Source of the DNA: Rhizobiales bacterium 62-47
GTDB taxonomy: Bacteria > Pseudomonadota > Alphaproteobacteria > Rhizobiales > Xanthobacteraceae
Direction: 5' to 3'
DNA: 64,000 bases
Assembly (NCBI GenBank): GCA_001899255.1
Contig: MKVX01000013.1
Span: 62,001 to 126,000 of the forward strand
Of the stretch, positions 34,780 to 43,927 are shown piece by piece (position 1 is the stretch's first letter; each line of letters begins with the position of its first letter). The position numbers and the translations under genes are program-made. Under the pieces are notes generated by a model. The model was given only the letters and a program-made list of their open reading frames with translations. It was not told the DNA's origin and made no database searches.

Positions 34780-35376
34780 TCAAGCCGCTTTGTGCAGGCG
34801 TGAGGCGGCCTTGCTCGCGCGGCGCGGACGCCGCGCTTTGGCGCCGGTCGCGACGATCATGCCCGCAGCACTGTCCAGCGCGCCGTCGCGCAGCTCGACC
34901 GCCAGCAGCCGCTCGGGCTCGAACGGGCCGGGCAAGGCGAGTCCGCCGGTCTGCTCCGCGGAAAAGCCGAAGCGGGCGTAGTAGGCTGCATCGCCGCGCA
35001 GGATCACGGCGCCATGGCCGCGTGCTTTTGCGGATGCCAAAGCGTGTTGCATCAGTGCCGCGCCGATTCCGAGCTTGCGGCAGGAGGCGTCCACCGCCAG
35101 CGGGCCGAGCACCAGCGCCGGAATGCCACCGGCGCTGACGTGCCACAACCGCACGGTACCGACCAGCTTGCCCTTGTGCACGGCCGAGAAGGCGAGGCCT
35201 TCGGCAGGCGCGCGACCGTCGCGCAGGCGCTGGCAGGTGCGCGCATGGCGGCCTTCGCCGAAGCTCGCATCCAGCAGCGCTTCACGCGCAACAACGTCCG
35301 AAGCCCGCTCCGCACGGATCGCGAACGGAGCGGCATCGGCGAGGGGCGTAGCGATCGATTTCCAAACAGCGGTCAT
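34780..35376 (-). CDS. GNAT family N-acetyltransferase
   Basis: The 198-residue protein has a YhbS-type GNAT domain, with VLGPLAVDASCRKLGIGAAL as the acetyl-CoA loop (about 90-109) and AAYYARFGF further on. A basic, Arg/Lys-rich C-terminal tail follows. The substrate is unknown. Its neighbours in polyamine synthesis make a polyamine or amino-acid substrate conceivable, but this is only context. Confidence 0.82.
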   Translation of the reverse strand: MTAVWKSIATPLADAAPFAIRAERASDVVAREALLDASFGEGRHARTCQRLRDGRAPAEGLAFSAVHKGKLVGTVRLWHVSAGGIPALVLGPLAVDASCRKLGIGAALMQHALASAKARGHGAVILRGDAAYYARFGFSAEQTGGLALPGPFEPERLLAVELRDGALDSAAGMIVATGAKARRPRRASKAASRLHKAA

Positions 35377-35445
35377 GGCACGTCAGTCCCCACTCCCGCG
35401 GCAACAGTGCCCGGAGTGTTGTCAGCAATTCGACTGTGACGGGAT

Positions 35446-35467
35446 GGAAGCCGGCGAACCGGCTTCC
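35446..35467. other. Perfect 9-bp stem-loop between odc and the GNAT gene
   Basis: GGAAGCCGG pairs with CCGGCTTCC around CGAA. It lies 52 bases past the decarboxylase stop on the minus strand. The CTCCCCC...GGGAGAG stretch right beside it is a second inverted repeat. The T-run is missing, so the terminator function is weak. Confidence 0.5.
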
Positions 35468-35518
35468 GGTTACTTTGCTCCCTCCCCCTGCAAGCGGGAG
35501 AGGTGAGAAGACGCGACC

Positions 35519-36661
35519 TTAGATGTGGTAGGTCTTCAGCGGCGGGATGCCGTTGAAGGCCACCGACGAGTAGGTCGACGTATAGGCGCCGGTGCCTTCG
35601 ATCAGCAGCTTGTCGCCGATCTCGAGCGTCACGGGGAGCGGATACGGCACCTTCTCGTACAGCACGTCGGCCGAGTCGCAGGTCGGGCCGGCGAGGATGC
35701 ACGGCGTCATCTCCGCACCGTCATGCGGCGTCTTGATCGCATAACGGATCGACTCGTCCATCGTCTCGGCGAGACCCCCGAACTTGCCGATGTCGAGGTA
35801 GACCCAGCGGTTCTCTTCGTCGTCGCTCTTCTTCGAGATCAGCACCACTTCGGTTTCGATGATCCCCGCATTGCCCACCATGCCGCGGCCCGGCTCGATG
35901 ATGGTTTCCGGGATCTGGTTGCCGAAGTGCTTGCGCAGCGCACGGAAGATCGAGCGGCCGTACTGCACGACCGGCGGCACGTCCTTCAGGTACTTGGTCG
36001 GGAAGCCGCCGCCCATGTTCACCATCGACAGGTTGATGCCGCGCTCGGCGCAGTCGCGGAACACCGTCGCGGCCATCGCCAGCGCGCGGTCCCACGCCTT
36101 CACCTTGCGCTGCTGCGAACCAACGTGGAACGAGATGCCGCACGGCTCCAGGCCCAGGCGCTTGGCGTGGTCGAGCACGTCGACCGCCATTTCCGGGTCG
36201 CAACCGAACTTGCGCGACAGCGGCCATTCGGCGCCGGCGCAGTCATAGAGAATACGGCAGAACACCTTGGCGCCGGGGGCGGCGCGGGCGATCTTCTCGA
36301 CCTCGGCGGTGCAGTCGACCGCGAACAGCCGAATGCCCAGCGCATAGGCGCGCGCGATGTCGCGCTCCTTCTTGATGGTGTTGCCATAGGAGACGCGCTC
36401 GGGCGTCGCACCGGCGGCCAGCGCCATTTCGATTTCGGCAACCGTCGCGGTGTCGAAGCACGAGCCGAGCGACGCCAGCAGCGTCAGCACTTCCGGCGCC
36501 GGGTTGGCCTTCACGGCATAGAACACGCGCGAGTCCGGCAGCGCCTTGGCAAAGGTCTGGTAGTTGTCGCGCACGACTTCGAGGTCGACGACGAGGCACG
36601 GCTCGGTGTCGAGGCCGTCGCGACGGCGGTTGCGCAGGAATTCCTGAATGCGTTCGGTCAT
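35519..36661 (-). CDS. odc: Ornithine decarboxylase, fold III (alanine-racemase type)
   Basis: The 380-residue protein is a pyridoxal-phosphate decarboxylase: Lys51 in FYAVKANP binds the cofactor, His179 in FHVGSQ stacks on it, GGGF and EPGRG bind phosphate, and Cys328 in PTCDSADVLYE is the catalytic cysteine. It makes putrescine from ornithine; some relatives also accept lysine. The start at 36661 is chosen by family alignment; a frame to 36730 adds a poor extension. The gene has a long structured leader and, with hss, forms a putrescine-to-homospermidine route. Confidence 0.92.
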   Translation of the reverse strand: MTERIQEFLRNRRRDGLDTEPCLVVDLEVVRDNYQTFAKALPDSRVFYAVKANPAPEVLTLLASLGSCFDTATVAEIEMALAAGATPERVSYGNTIKKERDIARAYALGIRLFAVDCTAEVEKIARAAPGAKVFCRILYDCAGAEWPLSRKFGCDPEMAVDVLDHAKRLGLEPCGISFHVGSQQRKVKAWDRALAMAATVFRDCAERGINLSMVNMGGGFPTKYLKDVPPVVQYGRSIFRALRKHFGNQIPETIIEPGRGMVGNAGIIETEVVLISKKSDDEENRWVYLDIGKFGGLAETMDESIRYAIKTPHDGAEMTPCILAGPTCDSADVLYEKVPYPLPVTLEIGDKLLIEGTGAYTSTYSSVAFNGIPPLKTYHI

Positions 36662-36869
36662 AGCACGCTCCCAAACGGCCCAGCGACGGACCGTCCAAAA
36701 AAAGATTTTCGGACGTAAGCGCGCGGCCAAGTCGCACGATGGAGACGCGACAAAGCCTCGAACTCAGTACCGAACTGTGCTGCCGTGGATTGGTTGGGAA
36801 ATTCCCGCCCGCACACCTGGCAATGAAGGACAAGCCTTTTCAGTAGCCCGCGCCGGCGGTGGAATGCCG

Positions 36870-37030
36870 GTAGAGACCAAAAAAGCCCGATCCGTCGTTG
36901 CTTTAAGTCGCGTCCCCCGTTGAGAGCGGGGTGCGCCGGTTCGCCTCCGGCTGCCAGTCACGGTTGCAAGGAGCGAAGTCGCCTTCAACGGCATCTCTTG
37001 AGAGAGATGCTGGCCTCTTAAAGTCTCATC
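36870..37030 (-). ncRNA. Candidate structured leader of ornithine decarboxylase (speF-type)
   Basis: Upstream of odc on the minus strand several stems occur in order: GCATCTCT/AGAGATGC (36991-37010, perfect 8 bp), GCCGG/CCGGC and CCCCG/CGGGG near 36915-36955, then six T at 36884-36879. Alphaproteobacterial ornithine decarboxylase genes are known to carry a conserved leader called speF. I see the expected position and folding but did not match a covariance model, so this is a candidate only. Confidence 0.4.
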
Positions 37031-37264
37031 GACTGTAAGCGACCCTCGGCTTCTTCATCCCTTGGCGGCTGTCCGGCCTCTTGTCCGGATACCCACCGAC
37101 TGACACACGACCACAGGCACGTGCGAAATTGGGCAAAAGCGGAAATAAGTGTTTTGGTCAGGCTTCGCAAGATTTTTTTGGGGCCCGCGGCAAATTTCCC
37201 CAAGTCGCCAAGCTGCTGATGCATTTGCGCCGCACTTCGCGCAGCGAAGATGAATGGATGTTTA

Positions 37265-37280
37265 TTTTCGTTAACGAAAA
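37265..37280. promoter_or_regulatory. Perfect 16-bp palindrome, candidate operator
   Basis: TTTTCGTTAACGAAAA is a perfect 16-bp palindrome with an AT-rich outside and a CGTTAACG core. It lies in the gap upstream of the odc leader and downstream of the small membrane gene. A dimeric regulator site is likely, though a weak terminator for the small gene is an alternative. Confidence 0.5.
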
Positions 37281-37344
37281 GTCACTGCGGCACAGGCGTA
37301 AGTCGCATCGTGCAGGAGCGCGTGCGATGTTGTCGCGGGCGACG

Positions 37345-37605
37345 TCAGACGCGACGCGTGAACGGCTCGACACGCTGCGCGCCGCGGACGAAGCCGATCA
37401 TGATCAGCACGCCCAATCCGAACAGCACCGCCTGCAGGATGTGTGCGGCGAGCTCGTCGAGGCCGAACAGGATCGCCAGCGCCCAGCCGCCCGCGAAAGC
37501 GGCGCCGAACACTTCGGCGCCAATCAGAATGGCGGCCGAGATGACGGTGATGACGCTGGGCCAGGCGATCTCGCGGCGGCCCGGGGTGGTGGACGAAGTG
37601 CTCAT
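37345..37605 (-). CDS. Small two-helix membrane protein
   Basis: The 86-residue protein has two hydrophobic segments, about 17-36 (VITVISAAILIGAEVFGAAF) and 55-75 (AVLFGLGVLIMIGFVRGAQR). AGGATG lies 5-8 bases before the ATG at 37605. I recognise no named family. It is the only gene in the 1-kb gap between odc and the M3 peptidase, and it is divergent from the latter. Confidence 0.65.
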   Translation of the reverse strand: MSTSSTTPGRREIAWPSVITVISAAILIGAEVFGAAFAGGWALAILFGLDELAAHILQAVLFGLGVLIMIGFVRGAQRVEPFTRRV

Positions 37606-37731
37606 GATGGCATCCTGTTGCGGGCCGCAATCTCTCCGAAAACGCGGTTTGTATCAAGCGCTAAAGGCCCAAAAAAGCCGCATGGCGTGTTATATGGAAT
37701 GGAACAAAACAGCGCAGAATCAGGAATTGTG

Positions 37732-39822
37732 ATGCCGGACGCGATCGACGGGGTTGCCGCAACTGCCAACGCCGAGAACCCACTGCTAGAGGCGTGGCGG
37801 ACGCCGCTCGAGACGCCGCCGTTCGACCGCATCGCTCCCGAACACTTCCTGCCGGCCTTCGAGCAGGCCTTTGCCGACCATGCCGCCGAGGTCGCGGCGA
37901 TCACCCAGGATCCGGCGGAGCCCGACTTCGCCAACACTATCGTGGCGCTGGAGCGCTCCGGCAAGCTGCTCAGCAAGGTGTCGGCGGTGTTCTACGATCT
38001 GGTCTCGGCGCATTCGAGCCCGGAGCTGCTGGCGATCGACAGCGAAGTGTCGCTGCGTCAGGCTCGGCACTGGAATCCGATCCTGATGAACGCGGTGCTG
38101 TTCGGCCGCATCGCCAAGCTGCACGAGAACCGCACCGGTCTCGGTCTCACGCCGGAGCAGCTCCGGCTGCTGGAGCGGACCTACACCCGTTTCCATCGCG
38201 CCGGCGCGGGCCTCGACGAGGCGGCCAAGAAGCGCATGGCGGATATCAACGAGCGGCTGGCGCAGCTCGGCACCACGTTCAGCCATCATCTGCTGGGCGA
38301 CGAGCAGGCCTGGTTCCTCGAGCTTGGCGGGGAGGATCGCGACGGCCTGCCGGAGAGCTTCATCGCCGCCGCGGAAGCTGCGGCTGCCGAGCGCGGCATG
38401 GCGGGCAAGGCCATCGTCACGCTGTCGCGGTCGTCGGTGGAGCCGTTCCTGAAGGATTCCAGCCGCCGCGATCTGCGCGAGAAGGTGTTCAAGGCCTTCA
38501 CCGCGCGCGGCGACAACGGCAACGCTAACGACAACAATGCGACTATCGTCGAGATCCTGACGCTGCGCCAGGAAAGCGCGCGGCTGCTCGGCTATCCGAC
38601 CTTTGCCGCCTATCGCCTGGAGGATTCCATGGCGCGGACGCCGCAGGCGGTTCGCGACCTGCTGGAGCGGGTGTGGCGGCCGGCGCGCGAACGGGCGCTG
38701 GCGGATCGCGATGCGCTGCAGGCCTTGATCGCGGAGGAGGGCGGCAATTTCACCCTCGCGCCGTGGGACTGGCGATACTACGCCGAGAAGCTGCGGCGGC
38801 AGCGCGCCAATTTCGATGACGCCACGATCAAGCCCTATCTCGCATTGGAGAACATGATCGCCGCCGCGTTCGACTGCGCGACGCGGCTGTTCGGCGTCCG
38901 CTTCACCGAGCGCAAGGACATCCCGGTGTGGCATCCCGACGTCCGCGTCTGGGACGTCACCGATGCGAGCGGCAAGCACAAGGCGCTGTTCTACGGCGAC
39001 TACTTCGCCCGCCCGTCGAAGCGCTCCGGCGCGTGGATGACGTCGCTGCGCGACCAGCAGACGCTCGACGGCGAGGTGTCGCCGCTCATCATCAACGTGA
39101 TGAATTTCGCCAAGGGGGCCGAGGGCCAGCCGGCGCTACTGTCGCCGGACGATGCGCGGACCCTGTTCCATGAATTCGGCCACGGCCTGCACGGCATGTT
39201 GTCGAACGTGACCTATCCGTCGCTGTCCGGCACCAGCGTGTTCACCGACTTCGTCGAACTGCCCTCGCAGCTTTACGAGCACTGGCAGGAGCAGCCGCAG
39301 GTGCTGCGCCAGTTCGCGCGGCATCATCAGACCGGCGAGCCGTTGCCGGACGAACTGCTGCAACGCTTCCTCGCCGCGCGCAAATTCAATCAGGGCTTTG
39401 CCACCGTCGAGTTCGTCTCCTCGGCGCTGCTGGATCTCGAATTCCATACCCAGCCGGCCGCGAACAGCCGCGACGTCGCTGCCTTCGAGCGCAAGGAACT
39501 TGAGAAAATCGGCATGCCGGCGGAAATCGTGCTGCGGCATCGGCCGACGCAGTTCGGTCACATCTTCTCCGGCGATCACTATGCCGCGGGCTACTACAGC
39601 TACATGTGGTCCGAAGTGATGGACGCCGATGCGTTCGGTGCGTTCGAGGACGCGGGCGACATCTTCGATCCGGCAGTGGCCAAGCGGTTGCACGACGACA
39701 TCTATTCGTCGGGAGGCTCGCGTGAGCCGGACGAAGCCTATGTCGCGTTCCGTGGCCGCAAGCCGGAGGCTGACGCGCTGCTGCGCCGGCGCGGGCTGTT
39801 CGACACGCCCGAGGCGGCGTGA
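37732..39822 (+). CDS. M3 family oligopeptidase
   Basis: The 696-residue protein is a zinc metallopeptidase of the oligopeptidase A / dipeptidyl carboxypeptidase branch. The zinc site HEFGH is at 480-484 in LFHEFGHGLHGML, and the third ligand Glu lies shortly after. It degrades cytoplasmic oligopeptides and signal-peptide fragments. No secretion signal is seen. I chose ATG 37732 because AGGA lies about 8 bases upstream; ATG 37699 is possible. The long in-frame extension to 37081 runs through non-coding DNA and the antisense small gene. Confidence 0.92.
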   Translation: MPDAIDGVAATANAENPLLEAWRTPLETPPFDRIAPEHFLPAFEQAFADHAAEVAAITQDPAEPDFANTIVALERSGKLLSKVSAVFYDLVSAHSSPELLAIDSEVSLRQARHWNPILMNAVLFGRIAKLHENRTGLGLTPEQLRLLERTYTRFHRAGAGLDEAAKKRMADINERLAQLGTTFSHHLLGDEQAWFLELGGEDRDGLPESFIAAAEAAAAERGMAGKAIVTLSRSSVEPFLKDSSRRDLREKVFKAFTARGDNGNANDNNATIVEILTLRQESARLLGYPTFAAYRLEDSMARTPQAVRDLLERVWRPARERALADRDALQALIAEEGGNFTLAPWDWRYYAEKLRRQRANFDDATIKPYLALENMIAAAFDCATRLFGVRFTERKDIPVWHPDVRVWDVTDASGKHKALFYGDYFARPSKRSGAWMTSLRDQQTLDGEVSPLIINVMNFAKGAEGQPALLSPDDARTLFHEFGHGLHGMLSNVTYPSLSGTSVFTDFVELPSQLYEHWQEQPQVLRQFARHHQTGEPLPDELLQRFLAARKFNQGFATVEFVSSALLDLEFHTQPAANSRDVAAFERKELEKIGMPAEIVLRHRPTQFGHIFSGDHYAAGYYSYMWSEVMDADAFGAFEDAGDIFDPAVAKRLHDDIYSSGGSREPDEAYVAFRGRKPEADALLRRRGLFDTPEAA

Positions 39823-39846
39823 CGATTCTGCGTCAATAATTGTGCA

Positions 39847-39870
39847 GCGAAGCCATACGTGCGGCTTCGC
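39847..39870. other. Perfect 8-bp stem-loop
   Basis: GCGAAGCC pairs with GGCTTCGC around an 8-base loop, 24 bases after the peptidase stop. There is no T-run. It may protect or weakly end the upstream transcript. Confidence 0.45.
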
Positions 39871-39905
39871 CGGTTGCCCTCCTCGCAATGCAAAGGTGGT
39901 TCGAG

Positions 39906-40541
39906 ATGCGCCGACTGGGCCAAACGCTGCTGATGATCGCGATGCTTGTCGCCGGCACGACAGTTGCGTCGGCGCATCCGCACGTCTGGGTCAAATCCGC
40001 CAGCGAACTGGTCTATGCGGCGGATGGTACGATCACCGGCGTCCGCCATAGCTGGACCTTCGACGACATGTTCTCGGCCTATGCCTTGCAGGGTATCGAG
40101 ACCAAGACCAAGGGCGTCTACACCCGCGAGGAACTGGCCCCGCTGGCGCAGACCAATGTCGAGTCGCTCAAGGAATTCGGCTTTTTCACCTTCGCCAAGG
40201 CCGACGGCCGGAAGCAGCGGTTTGTCCAGCCGGTCGACTACTATCTTGAATATAAGGACGCCGCGCTAGTGCTGCACTTCCTGTTGCCGTTCAAGACGCC
40301 GTTCAAGACACAGCAGCTCAGCCTCGAGATCTTCGATCCGTCCTACTTCGTCGATTTCCAGTTGCAGGAGAAGGAGCCGATCAAACTCGTCGGTGCGCCC
40401 GCTGCCTGCGCAATCGCCATCGAACGCCCGACCGATGGCGCCGCCAGCGCCAAGAAGCTGGGCGAGGACAATTTCCTCGATGGCAGCAATGCCAACTTCG
40501 GTGCGATGTTTGCCAACAAGATCACGGTGAACTGTCCATGA
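39906..40541 (+). CDS. DUF1007 family periplasmic protein
   Basis: The 211-residue protein has a signal peptide (about 1-23, ending ASA). The mature protein starts HPHVWVKS, the DUF1007 hallmark and a possible metal site. AAAGGTGG lies 5-8 bases before the ATG at 39906. It overlaps the next gene as ATGA. DUF1007 proteins regularly pair with NicO-type metal exporters and are thought to serve as their periplasmic partner. Confidence 0.86.
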   Translation: MRRLGQTLLMIAMLVAGTTVASAHPHVWVKSASELVYAADGTITGVRHSWTFDDMFSAYALQGIETKTKGVYTREELAPLAQTNVESLKEFGFFTFAKADGRKQRFVQPVDYYLEYKDAALVLHFLLPFKTPFKTQQLSLEIFDPSYFVDFQLQEKEPIKLVGAPAACAIAIERPTDGAASAKKLGEDNFLDGSNANFGAMFANKITVNCP

Positions 40542-41680
40542 GGCGGTACGGATTGGCCGCCGGACAGACATGGGTGATGCTCGGTGCGGTAGTGATCGCC
40601 GCGCTGTGGATCGGCGATGCGGCGTGGCACGCGACGCTGGCGCAGAATCCGTTCGGTGCGCCGCGCGCGGTGCCGGACCAGCAGATCGGCGGCATCATCG
40701 GCTGGCTGCTCGCCAAGCAATCCGAATTCTACCGCGCGATGTCCGCGACCATCCGCGCCGCCAAGAGCGATGGCAGCGCGGTGTGGACGCTGCTCGGCAT
40801 TTCGTTCGCTTACGGAGTTTTTCACGCCGCCGGGCCCGGCCATGGCAAGGCGGTGATTTCATCGTATCTCGTCGCCAATGAGGAGACCGCGCGGCGCGGC
40901 ATCGTGCTGTCGTTTGCCTCAGCGCTGGCGCAGGCGCTCGTCGCCGTGCTGATCGTCGGCATCGGCGCGTGGCTGCTCAATGTCACCGCCAAGACGATGT
41001 GCGGCGCCGAGCGCGGCATCGAAATCGTCAGTTATGCCTTGATCGCGGCGTTCGGCGCGGGGCTGGTGTGGAGCAAAGGCGGCGGCTTCTTCCGTGCCAT
41101 CCGCAACGCCTCGGCCAAACCGGCGCCGCAACTCACGCCGGCAATGGCTGCCCCGGCAGATCGTCACGGCGAGACGGCGCACGCGCACGATCACGATCAC
41201 CATGGGCATGCGCATGCCTTCACCCACGAACATCGGCATGCGACGCACGAGCATCACGATCACCATCACCATGGCCATCATCATCACGACGAACACTGCG
41301 GCCATTCGCACGGTCCGGAGCCGGGAGAGTTGGCGGGGCCGGGCGGCTGGGCGCGCGGAATTGGCGCGGTGCTGACGGTCGGCATCCGGCCATGCTCCGG
41401 CGCGATCCTGGTGCTGGTGTTCGCGCTGGCGCAGGGGCTGTTCTGGGCCGGTGTGGCGGCGACGTTCGTCATGGGACTCGGCACCGCGATCACGGTTGCG
41501 GCCATCGCGACCTTGGCGGTGTCGGCGAAGGGTCTTGCGCGGCGCATGGCCGCGGGGCGCGAAGGTGGCGGTGCGCTGGCGATGCGCGGGCTGGAATTCG
41601 CTGCGGCGGGCCTGCTGCTGCTGCTCGGCGTCGGGCTGCTCCTGGGTTACGTCGCGACCGAGCGCGTCACCTGTTTCTGA
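40538..41680 (+). CDS. NicO/RcnA-type nickel-cobalt (or zinc) exporter
   Basis: The 380-residue membrane protein has at least six hydrophobic segments: GVFHAAGPGHGKAVISSYLV is the NicO signature and TVGIRPCSGAILVLVFALA a second conserved stretch. A cytoplasmic loop at about 207-258 is packed with His, Asp and Glu (HDHDHHGHAHAF and similar). RcnA-type proteins export nickel and cobalt. The substrate here may be nickel, cobalt or zinc. The gene is coupled to DUF1007 by ATGA. Confidence 0.88.
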   Translation: MRRYGLAAGQTWVMLGAVVIAALWIGDAAWHATLAQNPFGAPRAVPDQQIGGIIGWLLAKQSEFYRAMSATIRAAKSDGSAVWTLLGISFAYGVFHAAGPGHGKAVISSYLVANEETARRGIVLSFASALAQALVAVLIVGIGAWLLNVTAKTMCGAERGIEIVSYALIAAFGAGLVWSKGGGFFRAIRNASAKPAPQLTPAMAAPADRHGETAHAHDHDHHGHAHAFTHEHRHATHEHHDHHHHGHHHHDEHCGHSHGPEPGELAGPGGWARGIGAVLTVGIRPCSGAILVLVFALAQGLFWAGVAATFVMGLGTAITVAAIATLAVSAKGLARRMAAGREGGGALAMRGLEFAAAGLLLLLGVGLLLGYVATERVTCF

Positions 41681-41740
41681 TCGTCTCGCGTGGCGCCTTG
41701 CCTTGACAACGATCTGACGACACGCCAATCCAACGGGATC

Positions 41741-42769
41741 ATGACCGCCACTTCCAACGATACAGAGCCTGTCAGCAACGGCCCGGCCCGCGTCGGTGTG
41801 CTGCTTGTCAACCTCGGCACGCCGGATACCGCCGATGCGCAAGGCGTGCGGGTTTATCTCAAGGAATTCCTGTCCGATCCGCGCGTGATCGAAAATCAGG
41901 GCTTGTTCTGGAAGCTGGTGCTCAACGGCATCATTCTGCGCACCCGTCCGGCGCGCAAGGCCAAGGACTACCTGAAGATCTGGAACAATGCCGGCAACGA
42001 GTCGCCGCTGAAAACCATTTCGCGCAGCCAGTCCGACAAGCTCGCGGCGGCGATCGCCGATCACGATCACGTCGTGGTCGACTGGGCCATGCGCTACGGC
42101 AATCCGTCGATCCGCTCGCGCATCGATGCCCTGTTGGCGCAGAAGTGCGATCGCATCCTCGTGGTGCCGCTCTATCCGCAATATTCGGCGGCAACCTCGG
42201 CAACGGTCTGCGACGAGGTGTTCCGCGTGCTGGCGGCGATGCGGGCGCAGCCCACCTTGCGCGTCTCGCCGCCGTATTACGACGATCCGGTCTACATCGA
42301 TGCGTTGGCCACCTCGATCAAAACGCATCTGGCAACGTTGCCGTTCGAGCCCGAGGTGATCCTCGCCTCGTTTCACGGCATGCCCCAGAAGTACATCGAC
42401 AAGGGCGATCCCTATCAGGGCCAATGCGTCGTCACCACTGACCGCTTGCGCGAGCGGCTGGGACTCGATGCCTCGAAGCTGCTGCTGACGTTCCAGTCGC
42501 GCTTTGGCTTCGATCCGTGGCTGCAGCCCTATACCGACAAAACGGTGGCGAAGCTGGCCAAGGACGGCGTGCGGCGCATGGTGGTGGTGACGCCGGGCTT
42601 CTCCGCCGATTGTCTGGAAACGCTGGAAGAGATCGCGCAGGAGAATGCCGAGATCTTCCGTCACAATGGCGGCGAACAATTCTCCCTCGTGCCATGTCTG
42701 AACGACAGCGAACCCGGCATGGACGTGATCCGGCAACTGGTGCTGCGCGAACTGCAGGGCTGGATCTAA
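41741..42769 (+). CDS. hemH: Ferrochelatase
   Basis: The 342-residue protein inserts Fe(II) into protoporphyrin IX, the last step of haem synthesis. The conserved GVLLVNLGTPDT is at the N terminus, the catalytic His lies in ILASFHGMPQ, and the Glu in CLETLEEI is the partner residue. The start at 41741 fits family length; the longer frame to 41690 starts in the upstream gene. It is followed at once by a perfect hairpin. Confidence 0.95.
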   Translation: MTATSNDTEPVSNGPARVGVLLVNLGTPDTADAQGVRVYLKEFLSDPRVIENQGLFWKLVLNGIILRTRPARKAKDYLKIWNNAGNESPLKTISRSQSDKLAAAIADHDHVVVDWAMRYGNPSIRSRIDALLAQKCDRILVVPLYPQYSAATSATVCDEVFRVLAAMRAQPTLRVSPPYYDDPVYIDALATSIKTHLATLPFEPEVILASFHGMPQKYIDKGDPYQGQCVVTTDRLRERLGLDASKLLLTFQSRFGFDPWLQPYTDKTVAKLAKDGVRRMVVVTPGFSADCLETLEEIAQENAEIFRHNGGEQFSLVPCLNDSEPGMDVIRQLVLRELQGWI

Positions 42770-42788
42770 GGCTGGATTGAATCCAGCC
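42770..42788 (+). terminator. Near-perfect hairpin after hemH
   Basis: GGCTGGATT and AATCCAGCC pair fully around a single base directly after the hemH stop codon. In RNA some central pairs must open to make a loop. There is no T-run, so the ending may depend on Rho. Confidence 0.45.
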
Positions 42789-42918
42789 GATTATCCGCTC
42801 GATTTCCGCAGGTTCGAACCTTACATTCGGAGATAACGACCAAACGGAGCGTCGCGACGGCTCGCATTTCGGGGCCGGTCGCGATGCGTGCACATTTCTG
42901 GCGGGCTGGGAGATGCCG

Positions 42919-43917
42919 ATGTCTGGTTTCGATATTTTTGCGATTGCCGTGGTGCTGCTGGTCATCCTGACCCTGTTCGCCGGCGTCAAAACGGTGCCGC
43001 AAGGCTTCGACTGGACCATCGAGCGGTTCGGCAAATACACCCGCACGCTGGCGCCGGGCCTCAATCTCATCATTCCGTATTTCGATCGCGTCGGTCGCAA
43101 GATCAACATGATGGAGCAGGTGATCGATATTCCCGAACAGGAGGTCATCACCAAGGATAACGCCACGGTGACGGTCGACGGCGTCGCGTTCTATCAGGTG
43201 TTCGACGCGGCCAAGGCAAGCTACGAAGTCTCCAACCTCAATCAGGCCATCGTCACTTTGACCATGACCAATATCCGTTCGGTGATGGGATCGATGGACC
43301 TCGATCAGGTGCTGTCGCATCGCGACGAGATCAACGAGCGGCTGTTGCGCGTCGTCGATGCCGCGGTGTCGCCGTGGGGTCTCAAGGTCAACCGCATCGA
43401 GATCAAGGATATCGTGCCGCCGGCCGATCTGGTCGAGGCGATGGGCCGCCAGATGAAGGCCGAGCGCGTCAAGCGCGCCGACATTCTGCAGGCCGAAGGT
43501 CAGCGGCAGTCGGAAATCCTTCGCGCCGAGGGCGCCAAGCAAAGCCAGATCCTGCAGGCGGAAGGCCGCCGCGAAGCCGCGTTCCGCGATGCCGAGGCGC
43601 GCGAACGCTCGGCCGAAGCCGAGGCCAAGGCGACGGAAATGGTCAGCGACGCGATCGCCAAGGGCGACGTGGCGGCGTTGAACTATTTCATCGCCGACAA
43701 GTACATCAAGGCATTCGGACAACTGGCGGAGTCGCCCAACCAGAAGGTCATCATGCTGCCGGTCGAGGCAACCAGCATGCTGAGTTCGCTGGCGGGCATC
43801 GGCGAAATCGCCAAGGCAACCTTCGGTGAGAGCGCCGCGTCGGCGGCGGCTGCCGCGCGGCGATCCTCGGTGCCGAATGCCGGGCCGCCGGTGCCGCCCG
43901 CACCGCCGCAGCGTTGA
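42919..43917 (+). CDS. SPFH/Band 7 membrane protein (stomatin/QmcA-like)
   Basis: The 332-residue protein has an N-terminal membrane helix (about 5-24) and an SPFH domain (about 25-200) with [20 protein letters not shown] and DVNNIRS-like [15 protein letters not shown] coiled coil rich in EGx[13 protein letters not shown] repeats spans about 195-250, and the tail is Ala/Pro-rich. I chose ATG 42919, with CTGGGAG about 6 bases upstream, over ATG 42913. The NfeD partner follows after 10 bases. Such pairs form microdomain scaffolds and guard membrane proteins. Confidence 0.93.
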   Translation: MSGFDIFAIAVVLLVILTLFAGVKTVPQGFDWTIERFGKYTRTLAPGLNLIIPYFDRVGRKINMMEQVIDIPEQEVITKDNATVTVDGVAFYQVFDAAKASYEVSNLNQAIVTLTMTNIRSVMGSMDLDQVLSHRDEINERLLRVVDAAVSPWGLKVNRIEIKDIVPPADLVEAMGRQMKAERVKRADILQAEGQRQSEILRAEGAKQSQILQAEGRREAAFRDAEARERSAEAEAKATEMVSDAIAKGDVAALNYFIADKYIKAFGQLAESPNQKVIMLPVEATSMLSSLAGIGEIAKATFGESAASAAAAARRSSVPNAGPPVPPAPPQR

Positions 43918-43927
43918 GGTCAGTATC

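Noticed and set aside
36764-36994. Leader peptide or small protein upstream of odc
   Set aside because: An ATG-led frame exists on the minus strand, but it has a weak ribosome-binding site and falls inside the structured leader. The evidence is too thin to list it as a gene.
37081-37731. 217-residue N-terminal extension of the M3 peptidase
   Set aside because: It is unlike the family, overlaps an antisense small gene with a good ribosome-binding site, and a normal start exists at 37732.
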